Assembly (NCBI GenBank): GCA_033964015.1
Contig: CM066914.1
Span: 16,199,637 to 16,263,636, forward strand
Origin: Scolanthus callimorphus
Taxonomy: Eukaryota > Cnidaria > Anthozoa > Actiniaria > Edwardsiidae
Length of the DNA: 64,000 nt
Direction: 5' to 3'
Below are positions 48,501-60,500 of the stretch, piece by piece. The translations under genes were made by a program, and so were the position numbers. Under the pieces are notes generated by a model. It saw nothing but the letters and a program-made list of their open reading frames with translations, made no database searches and was not told the origin of the DNA. Position 1 is the stretch's first letter; every line of letters begins with the position of its first letter.

Positions 48501-51500
48501 TTTTTCAATTGTCTTCATTTCACAGGCCAGTGAATCTTAGTGCGTGTGAACTGCGTTTTGCCGTGGTGGCTGTCTAGACCACAACCTGGCCACGCATCTT
48601 ATAAAAAATGCCTTTTCCTCTCTTTAGTACCTGTAGAGCTGGTGAGTGGAAATGCGTACAGATAAGTTGTCAAGGTAGGGAAACTTTCATAAGTTGTCCA
48701 GGTAGGGAAACTTTTCCCATCTCGTACCCAGAGCTCCCCGCTCGTCACCGCGCGGTCGAGGCTCTGGTGAAAGCCATTGACGCATGCGCGAGGTTTGAAA
48801 CAAAATCCGCGTTGAGAGAAGCAACTTTCTACCCATGCTCCAACGTTCAAAATCAGGCAATCAGCGACGGCCCTCAAATGGGTGCCACCAGAGCATCCCT
48901 GCGACATGACGAGCCGGGAAGCTCTGGGTACGAGAATGGAAATTTTAGGTCCTGCTGCCACCTAATTCAGATCACGTGATGAATCATTTGGTCACCATTG
49001 TTCACCTCGCATGCACCCGATCACATGGCATTCTAGTGAGTGACCTTAGGCCCTGCCCACACTAACGCGTTTTCAAAAGTATTCGTTTTCAAACTTATAC
49101 GGATTCGATAAGTGTTAGTGTGGACGGGAAATTTAGCTCTAAACAAGCGATCAGTTTTTATTTGGTGTTGATGCGTGCAAGGATAGTATCAAATTAAGTG
49201 GTACAGTTCACATCATCGTTTTCATTTGTATCCGAAATCGTCCACACTAAAACGATCTGTATACGGATTCTTCTTATTCACTTCAAGAGCGTTTTCAAAC
49301 TTATACGGATTCGATAAAAACGATCAGCGTGTTAGTGTGGTCGGAATCAAAACGTATACGGATTCAAACGAAACCGCGTTCGTGTGGACGGGGTGTAGTC
49401 TAACTACGCTGTGCTCGATCCCTAGGTATCTGCACGGTCACCGGACACTCGCGCATCACCACTTTTGACGAGAAGGAATACAATATGCATGGCGAATGCC
49501 AGTACGTGCTGTTTAAACACTGCCACGTGCCGGACGGCTCCGCCGGACAGTTTACCTTGAAAATGAAAAATACTGTGGCGCGTGAAGTGGTTGTCGAATT
49601 CAGTGACAATTCGGTCATAACCCTTTCGACTACGCAGGGCGCCCCTTCTTTCAGTTCAACTGGTTTCAATAATGCACTAGTTACGGTGGAGTTCGTAGGC
49701 ATTCACAACTTGATGGTGTCAGGTGTGGGATTTATCCTCTTGTGGACCGGCGTGAACATTCATCTGACGGTCAGCGACGACTACAACGGCCAAACATGTG
49801 GTCTCTGCGGCACGTTCGATGGAAATCCTGTAAACGACTTCCACACAAAAGATGGCGACATTGAGCTCAAGGCAAAAGAATTTTCGGAGGAATGGATCGT
49901 ACAAGGAGTTCCACAAATAGACAATTGTCACAAGAGTGATTGGGACGACGTTGAAAATCCTTGTGAAATGGATAGCAATAATCAACAAGAAGCGGAGTTT
50001 CATTGTAAAAATATCACGAACGCGTTCCATACTTGCCAGGGCTTTGTCAACAGTGATAGCCTTTACGAAACGTGCGTGAAGGCGGGCTGCAAGTGTAATT
50101 CCTGTCTCTGTGATGTGTTGGCCGCATATGCAAAGGCATGCGCAGATGTGGGAATTGTCATAGACAATTGGCGGAACGACATGGCCATCTGTAGCGAAAG
50201 TAAGTGATATATTGGACGTCAAGAGTCCATTCCTAAGAATATGAATCTTGTATCAGTGTTTTACCATCAGCGGCAGAACAATTGGCTAATTTTAGTATCA
50301 TGCTCTACTTGACAGAGCGGAAATGACCAAAAATGAAATGTCTAACTTCGCCATATTTAAATATATAAGCTCAAGATTCCGTATACAAAGAGTTTCTATG
50401 ACCAAAAGCATAATTCCAAATTTTCAAGAAATTTGAAGAATATGAATTTTAGATATGATTGAACAAAGTTTGCAGAATTCCTGATCAAAGTACCAATTCT
50501 CCCATAAAATGGCACAGAAACCAAAGTGTAAAGCCTAATATCTCAAAGACGGATCCATTAGAAAAAAGTCATTTTTGATATTTTGTTTCTAATAAGACAA
50601 GGAGTCTGTATGCAAAAAATCAAGCTTTTCTGAGTTAACCTGACCTTATTATTTGAAATTTAGTGATCTAAACAGGTCATTCCCGCTCTGTCGCTCTACT
50701 TTGTTTTCTGTGCGTGTTAGCTTGGTTTAAAGAGCCCGTGTCAGCCACTCCTTTGTTATTGTTTTCGCTCGATATTAGAAGACGAACTACGTGTAGAAAT
50801 GTCTTAATAAACATCTAAAAACAAAGTTTCAGATTTGATTTACCAAATTCAATCGAGAACATTGCTCTATATTCTCTAAATTAGCCGATGGAAATGGATG
50901 CTTTCTCCGACTTGATATGTTGCTATGCTGTCAAAATGGCGGCTGACACAGGCTCTTTAATGGGACAGTGTCACGATTTGGGGGGTATAGTTCAATTCAC
51001 ACGAAATAAGTTAAACTAAACCGTCTGGATATGTTAAGTAACCTTTGAACTGTCAGATTAGAACAAATTTTACAGAAACTACAGCGAATGGAACCCGCGG
51101 GGAGGGGGAGGGATTTCTTACAAGGCTGAACTGTTTTCAAACTCGGAAATTTGATAGCGAAAAGCCATGAAATCTTACATAAGAATGTAAATATCAGTTT
51201 CTTTTTATTTCTAAGACAAAATTGAAGTACAGTATAGGAGTTTGTTTTTATGCAGACCACTGGCCTAGCTTTATAGAATTCTGTTAAAGCAACCGTGACA
51301 TATAATATTTTCTCGCGCTAAAAGAAAGTTTATTCATAAAAATGACAACACATTTTTGGTGTATGTTGAAGAGGCACCTTAAATAGTAGACTCTAGTTTA
51401 CATCTAAAAAAATTATAATGTAATCTGCTGGGGTTTATATTGGAGTAATCTTTGACTCTGTTCGTGTTTTTTAGAGCTTTCGTGTCCGACGGGCGTGTTA

Positions 51501-54500
51501 CTAAAGCAATGTAGCAACAGTTCCTCTTGTCCTACAACCTGTGATGACTTGGCTAACATAACAGATACTTGCAAAAGGTATCAAGACTTACTGCGATATC
51601 CATGTTGGTGTGTTTTTTGTCATTAGGTTTTCGCGTTTGTTTTAGACCCCGTCGACAATACACCGTTTTTCAAGCGAAAACGGATACCTTTTTGCTCCGG
51701 ATACGGCTATCGTCCACACTACAACGCCGAAAACGATCACCGAAAACGGATCAATCCGAAAACGGAGCTGTTTGAAAACGATGTTCTCTAGTGTGGACGG
51801 GTGAAAACGATGCTATCTGAAAACGATGACGTCAGCACAGCAAACTCGACCAATTTTGCGGGCCGACAGATCGAAATGCGCATGCGTTGAGCTTATTTGA
51901 GCATGCGCACTGAATGCATAAGAGCGTTTTCGTACGGATACGCGTTGTAGTGTGGACGGGCGAAACGATACGAAAGCGATAAGTGTGGATGCAAATCTTT
52001 TTGAAAACGGAGCAAAAAGTATCCGTTTTCGTTTGAAAACGGTGTAGTGTGGACGGGGTCAAGTGGATTTTGTTTTAATGTTGTCAAGAAAAAGCTCGTG
52101 ATTTTGAAACTTTGTCTCAACATTCCTGACAACGTTTATAAAGGGGCTTTCGCATTACATGAATTCAGACTATAAAATAATAATATTTATAACATATGAT
52201 ACTAAAGATGACATCTTTGCTATGAAGCCAACGAAGGTTATACAACAACACTAGTAAATCGCACGCTCTGATTGGTCGAGAGCCATGTTGCTATAAGAGT
52301 ACAGATACACGGTTGACAAAAATCCCTGTTGTTGTATAAAATAAATTGATCTCGTTTTTTGTGCGTATGTACTTTAATAGATACACAGAAGACGTCACAG
52401 AGTGTCATGAACAACAGACGCAACTCGACTGCGTCTCGTTGCGTACTTTTTTGTTCATGACATTCTGTGACGTCGTCTGTGTATCTATTACAGTACACGC
52501 GCATGCAAAACGAGATCTATTTGTTAAATACACAACAGTATGACTATAAACTTCAGTTATAATTCGTAGTAAGAATTTTGATGGCGTTCGCGAAGAATTA
52601 CATCTGTTAAAGCGGATTTCAGATGGGTGTCCGAAAACTAAACAATAGAACTTAAATACACTTGGCCAATCAGAAACGAATCCCATTCAACAACCAACCA
52701 TCCACTAGGACTTGCGTTGTAATTCGTGACCGAAGTCTAAAGCAAGAGTCAATGAACGATCCCAGCTCTTCTTTAATCAGAAAACCCAAGCCGTGTCCCA
52801 CAACTACCAGAAGGCAGCGCGCGCTTTTTTAACAGTTTGTTCAACAAATGTCCCACATCTACCGACATGCAGCGCGCGCGTGCGTTATAGCTGGAATCGT
52901 CCATTGTTGTTTCGTTTTTTCTTCGCATTTGATTGGCTGTCTAAGAAAAGAGCCAAGACCTCAACCAATAGGAACGCGTAAAAACGCAAGTCCAATAGAC
53001 CAATATCGATATATATATTTATACAACAACACTAGTAAAACGCGCGCTCTGATTGGTTGACAGGCCGGCTCCACAACATTTTGACCACTTTATTACGTCA
53101 TTCCGTGGTATATAAGAGGACATACCACGGAAAATCAGACACACGCACGATTGACGTTATAGCGCGCGCATATAAGCAAAACCGAGTTTGAAATGCGCGC
53201 ACTGTCTGAGCTCATTCATGTTTAGAAAAATCGCTTTTGTTGTTGTATAAAACAAATTGATCTCAAGTAGGATTTTTATAATATCGAAATTGGCTCATTA
53301 ACTTTCGAGAGCCGTCTGAAATCCGCTCTAGTTTTATTTTTATTTTTTATTTACTTTCAGACGGGGTTGTGTTGAAGGCTGTTACTGCCCTAATGGACAA
53401 CTTATGAACCGAGAGAACCAGTGTGTAGAAAAGACGCACTGCCCCTGTTATCACAACGGTACCAAGTACATGTCCGGAGATGTGCGTAAAGACCGATGTA
53501 ACAATTGGTACGTCACGCATGCGCAGGAAGAAGCGGGACATGCAACTATTGTAGTTTAATAGGCAGGGGACAACGTAGCAAAGTTTGCAAGTTTGCCACA
53601 GTATCTCCAAGCAACGATTTGCCGTAAAAATTATAGATAAAGTGTTTTGCACCACAAAAAAAGATTGTGGTCGCACTAGCGCTAAAGTTTTCCGCCGTTT
53701 TCCTATTTGAGCTGCTGTCTAGGGTTTTTATTTGATCGCTAGCGAAATATATTCCTACGAAACTTCCCAAAGGCTGTCCAAAGGCTGCTCGATGGCGCCT
53801 TTGTGATTTTAAAAGAAACCGAGTGTCCCTCCCAACATCACAATTGCTCTATTCGCCGATAAAGTCATAGAAAGTTGTGCTCTAATGCTTCTATGATATA
53901 GCGGGGAGAGCCATTATCGGTGAAATAGAGCATAGATTTGGACCGAGTGCGCGTAATGAAATGTGTAATCCTTCTTTCTCTTGTTATTTTAGCACGTGCG
54001 TGGGAGGCGTATTTGAGTGCACGCAAGTTAATTGTGAAGGTACTACTCTGAAAATGTTACACTTATTGTTCATAGCTCCGGCCTTCTTGTTAATTGAAGA
54101 GCCCGTGTCAGTCATTCATTTGTTATTGTTTTCGTTCGTTATTAGAATCTTAGAAGACGAATTACGGATACAAATCTGTTAATGAACATCTAAGACAATG
54201 TTTCAGATTCGATTTACCAAATTCAATCGAGAACTTTGCTCTATATTCTCTAAATCAGCCGATAGAAATGGATGCTTTCTCCGAGTTTGTATGTCGCTAT
54301 GCTTTCAAAATGGCGGCTGACACAGGCTCTTTAACAAAGGTTAGAAGAGGGGTCGAAGACAATCTCGTACCCAGAGCCCGTTATCTTTTGGCCAGTGGCA
54401 AGATTCGGGGCTCTGGGGGAATCCGATTTGTGAGCATGCGTGATAGATCAAAATCATACAGAAAACATATGAACTTTCAAACCGGAAACCAGAATCTGGG

Positions 54501-57500
54501 TTTTAAAAAAATCGATTTCCCCAGAGCCCTGAATCTTGCCGCTGGCGAAAAGATGACGGGCTCTGGGTACGAGATTGGGGTCGAAGAGGGCACGGTCATG
54601 TCCTGTGGTACGGCCAACACAGGGGGCCCGTAAGAAAGACAATGGGCAAAAATATCAAAATGGCGTCGGAAACCTTGATGAGGCCTATTTATAGTTGTTT
54701 CGACTACGCCTGACATATCCAACGCAGTCCAGATCATTTTATTCCCAAAAACTAGCTACGTCATGATATATGGTTGGCATTGTCTATTTCTTGGTAGAAA
54801 TGTGCGCGAATTCAGGCTTCGTGTACTCGGATTGTGGTTGGACATGCGCGAACATGCATCCGGATAACGCCGTACAACGAACCTGTCAATCCGGTTGCTT
54901 CTGTCAGCCCGGCAAGTATTTGCATGAGAATGGAACGTGCGTGACAAGTATGGAGTGTCAATGTAAACACAGTGGCAAGTACTATGACGCCGGCGCCATT
55001 TCGCCCGTGAACTGTCAATGGTCAGTGTATAATATATACCGTTTCCGGGAAACGTTGTCACTCAAAAAGCCTATAAGCTTGAAGCGCAAATAATGGGGGC
55101 ATCTAAACTGCTACTGTTTGATCTGAATTCAGACATTTATTGCAACCACAGGTACAATTATCACATTTCTAAGCATGCTTGTTTCTAATATTTTACATCA
55201 GAAATTGAAATAAATCTTTACCCATACTCCCTAGCGCACCAAGCCTTGTTGCTTTTTCCAGTGACAACGTATCCCGGAAACGGTATATAGTATTTAGGCA
55301 ATGCCTAAAGGCGAAGCTCCCAATAAGATTTGATGACGTCATTGGTGACGTTAGATCACGTGACCATGTTGTTCTTAAACACCTTTGTCTAATGTATGTA
55401 CGCAAGTTAAAATATAGATTTATGCCGCTTTCTTGCACCGCGGACGGCTAATTACAAGGATAAGCGCGCTGCGCTGTTGAGCAGTACGGTCCGTACGGGA
55501 AAATATGGACCGCAAATTGACCAAGTCAAGTCAAGTCAAGTTTATTTCATACAAATACAATAAGAATTACCAAACCCGCAGGTAACGGGTGACCAATCAG
55601 AGCGCCCGTATTATCGTTGCTATATAATAAAGATGGTCTAGGAAGTTCACTCTAGTGCTCCAAAAACCCACGAGACCAAACAAATTAATGAAAAATGCCA
55701 TTTACGAGCACCAAAATTTACATAGAGCAGAGGTCATGTAAAATTCCCGTAGGCGACATTTATTACTGAATGAGTTTCGAAAAACTGTTGAAATTAAACC
55801 TGATCGTTTACAGGAGAATCACGTAATGGTCGTATAGCTTCCTACTTAGGAAATCGATCTAGCCAATGTGTCGGACCGCTATGAGTTGGACGAGATTAAT
55901 AATTTCCTCATAAGCAGCGCATAAGGAACTATTATTAAAAACCAGAGACATTGCCTAGAGATGATAACGTTACATATGAAGCTCGTGCTAATTAGGTACT
56001 AGAATCAAAGTTTGTTGATAGTGCTGCGATAGCATATTCTGGCGATGGAAGGCACACTAACCCTAAAGGTTAAGCTCGCGTGTACCGGATGTTCGCAGGC
56101 TAAGACGTGCAGAGATGAAATTCCTCGATAATAGGTCGAACAGGGCGTAAAATGGGGTCAAATGAGCTCGGTCGAATTTGTAAACACAATATGAATCAAA
56201 GCATTATCACGTCAAAATGTCACCAAACTGTGCACGTCAGAGATTACAGATTGCCTCGTGAATATCAAATTTATATCATTGCAGCGATCTGCATCCGTGC
56301 GCCCCATTCAAGATACAGACTATTAAACCGCAACTCCCAACTTAGATGCGGCCCGGCATGTAAAATTCAGTACGCTGTATCAGTAGTGAAGTAAGACGAT
56401 TTTGTATTCGCTAGAGCCCGAGTTAATTGCTTACGATTAGAATAGGCCAGTCGCACTGCCAATATCGAGCAGAGTCGAGCAGAGTCGAGCAGAGGCTAAG
56501 GGCGGTGTAACCAGAAGACGCGTACAATAAGAATACACAAAGCCGTGTTCCCAAAAAGCAAAACACCAGACCCAGCGCAGTTGGCCACTCAAGGAGGCCG
56601 GTGGACGGGTTGCACGCTCAACACGGGTTCTGGCTGCAATAAAACTCCCAGGCCCGCAAGGATACGGCATAAACCGTAAAGTACAGTGCACTAAAACGGC
56701 GGGCAATTACACAATCAGGAGTGGGGAACCGGCAAAATCGCGTCCACGGAACGAGTGCACATAATCACCGCCCCTCGCATGCTACGTTAGCACTGCACAA
56801 ACGACAAATACATAGACACTTTTTGTAGGTTTCATAATGATCTGTTTATGTATCTCGGATATCCTAACGTGCCTTAGAAGGTGTTTAAAGGAATAAAGCT
56901 TCTTGTTTTGTTTTTTGGAATTCAATACCGAACGAGAGAACTGATCGCTCGCATTTAACCTTTAAGATCAAATTTAATCGTATCTACACGTGGCTAAAAA
57001 CCAATGACACGGAATTTACAAATCAAAATGAAATTGAATGAGGACTATAGGCTTATAGAAACAGATGAAATCTTATATTCACAGAAATTATAGAAAGATC
57101 AATTTGATGCAATCGTCTACTTATTACCCAGTCCCTGAGACAACAGAATTTAAGCTCAAATGCGCTTGATAGCCTTCCTACACGTTTCCTGTATTTGATA
57201 AGCAAATCTGATGAAACTAACATTTATTTGTGAACGAAATGGAAAAAAACAATCTCTCACAAAGCACCAAACAAGAACAAAGAAGCGGCGAAAAAACACA
57301 GGGAACAAAGTACCCGAAACGGGCGGCACAAACAGCCGCCCCGTGAACTCAGTGCAGAGCGATTGCTCGAATCAAGTGGCTGTCTCGCTAAGACTGCACG
57401 CTGTCCTGAAATCGTCGGGACTTGAAAGGGACACAAACCCACAATAGATTAATTAAACGTGCTGAATGTAATTCCTGAGAGTAGGGGAGTTTTGATTCCC

Positions 57501-60500
57501 AATAAAGAAACCGTAAAGAAACTACGGAACATGAACGACGAAACAGCAACAGGTTCATGTGAATAGCATGTAACGAGATAGAGTCATTATAAACAGCATC
57601 TCAAATAAGAGAGACTATACTCGCCTGAAAAAACCTTGAACTGAAGAATTTTTGGTTGAAGGCTGTCGCTATTTCTTCCAAGAATAAGCTTGACTAAAAT
57701 GCTAGTCAGCCGATACATACAGGAATGGAACCACGTGAGTGCTCTGCCTTGATTGGCTAAAACAATTGCTTGGTATTTTCCCACTGACAGCCCGCGCCCC
57801 AGCTTGTCTACCAACTGACAGTATGAAAAGATACGTGCTCAGATAAATGCCATTATCTGTGCCAGATAATGTTTGTTTTTACAGTATAGCATTGAAATCA
57901 TCCTCAGAGGCATATAGCTATAGAAGAAAGCCAACCAGAGAAAACTCACCTGGATTTGAACCCACGACCTGCACAGCTTTACCGAGATTAAAAATAGAAC
58001 CCAACTTTTCTTCTTCCTCGTGGGTTTTCAATTTGGTGCGGCTACAATGTTCTGTATCTTCTGTTTTCCAGGAGGTGCAAAGGGGACCGTATTTGGCAAA
58101 CATTCGCCGAGTATGAAGCTCATCCCGAGTACGAATGTGCTGCGTTTGGACGAGGTCACTACCGCACTTTTGACGGCAAAATGTACAACTTTGATAGCGA
58201 GGAATACGGGTAGGTCTCGCGCCATCCTCGCGCGCCAGGGTCTTCCCCCCACCTCCCCCCCCCCCCTCTGTCCCCTGGGGGAGGTGAGGGAAGGACACTG
58301 GAATCTCAGTTGTTATATTATAGGATTATTCAAAGCTTCAGGAGGCTAGATTCCGCTAAGAAAATAGCACGAAAAAAAATCGCACGAGTCGCGCAACGAC
58401 GAGGGCGATTCGCCTTTTTGCTACCGACTGAAGACTTTGAATATACTTGAATCGTATGATATCTTGTCCTGTGTTTCAACGAAAAAGAGTTATCATATGA
58501 TTCTATACATTATACATATATTTTATGAGCCCTCATTTGACTTCCTTTGATTGTGATTCAAGGTTCATTATGGTGAGTCACACTGACTTGGAGGTGATAA
58601 TAAAAACAAAAGGTGCCTCGACACGTTCGACCTCTTCATGTGTAAAGAATTGACGGTGAAGCTAGAACATATCGAAGTGGTGCTGATGCAGAACTCCTTC
58701 ACGGTGAAACAGAGTGGAGTTGAGATCACATATAACCCAGGAGACTACCCTCCGCCTTGCAAGCCGCTGCTCAGTACAAGTAAGAATCATCTAGAAATCT
58801 ACTCGGTTGGTCTATTTACGATTGTCAGTGTCGTGGACGCCACAGATCCCAGGCGAATCAAATTTCAGGTTCGAGGCTTGTTGTATCTTTTAGTTGTTTA
58901 AAATCAGTCACTATGTTCAATGTTGGGTATTGTTAATCAGTCACTATGTTCAATAATGGCTATAGGGTAGCCTACGTTGTATCCCCTCTCGTCGAAAATA
59001 TCAGTACCAGCTAGCCTCTAGCATCTCTTACGCTCACCTTCGTGCTATCCCAACTATTCGCGTGCATCCAGAACTGGATGGACGCACGCTAAATTGTCCA
59101 TTCCTTGCGTTTTGCACGGCGCACTCTGTTCTGCGCATGGAGGCGCGAGCAATTCAATCGAAAATGACGTGATCGAGTGCGCGTGCGCAAGCTAAATATC
59201 CCCATTTCAACGAGAAATACTATAGGATTATTCAGGAGGCTAGATTCCGTTAAGAAAATAGCACGAAAAAGCGATATACTTACGCAAAGGAGCCGAAACA
59301 GTAAACATGAAATCTTCTTATATCTGAGGATAGAAAATATGTTTTCATCATGTTTCGTCGAGTTTGAGTTCGCGTTTTAGTTTACCATCGCATGCTCAAC
59401 TTCGTCTTTCATAAAGCCTAGTTTCCATACAGTCTTATCTGTCGTATCTGTCGCATCAGTAGACCGTGAAACAATGGAAATTGGAATTATTCTTTTGTTT
59501 CACGGTTGACAGATACGACAGATAAGACTATATGGAAACCAGGCTTAAAGGACGGGGGAGGGCTACCATAAAGGTATTTTTGGGAGAGTTTATTTTTCTG
59601 TAATTTACCATTAGTAAATTTCACGCGCAAAACGATATCAAGTGAAATTTAACGTGGAATTCACGAGTTGAATCCCATAGCAAATATTTCCTATTTTTAG
59701 TGAAATAATTCGAGCTTTGAACTTTCTTTGCGCGCGGGTAAGCTGTGTTTTTGTCATTTTTCAACCATTGAATTGCACTAAGAGATTCACGTTATTTCAA
59801 TGTTACTATAGGTGAAACACGACAGGGGCTCGAGAGTGTATATAACAGCCAATAGTGATTATCGAGGGTCTTTGCAAGGCCTGTGCGGCAATTTCGATGG
59901 AAAAGACTCAAATGACATGCGGATGTCGAGCGGTGCCATAGCAACAGAAGCCAATGTTTTTGCACAATCCTGGCTCGTTGGGTCTGTGAGCGGCGTGACA
60001 TTTAAGATTTTGAAACCTTGTGAGAAGTGGATAGACAGAAAGCCATGGGCAGAGAAAGGTAAGTCTGCAACTCACTACTCTGGGGGGAGGGGGGGGGGCA
60101 CACTCTCGGAGGTGAATTCCCGTTGTTGTTATTTTTCCAGGGGGAGGATATCTGTCTTTATCTGCTTCTTTATTTTGGTAACTAGACGGACAGACGGATA
60201 TTTTTATTTGGCATCGTATACAAACGTGTACCTGGATGAACAGGCCCAAATAAAATTTATTTCAAAAAGAAGAATAGTAATTATCATGTTCTTTGGAAAG
60301 GGGGAGGGGGGCGTAATTGTTATTATTTTCTTTGGGAAGGGGGGGGGGGGGGGTAATCAACAACATTTTGGAGGGAAGGAGCAGTGCCTATTTCGATCCC
60401 CGCTCCAGCTGCCCATGCTGCTATTTCTGTAAGTTAGAGTGGTACGATTGGGGCAAAATCTAAAAAAAACTGGTAATTAGGAAACTGCTAAGCGCAAAGC

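Noticed and set aside
58638..58901. Separate small gene starting at the Met in mucin exon 24
   Set aside because: It is the second half of VWD3 after the frame error; the preceding frame and exon 23 supply the missing first half.
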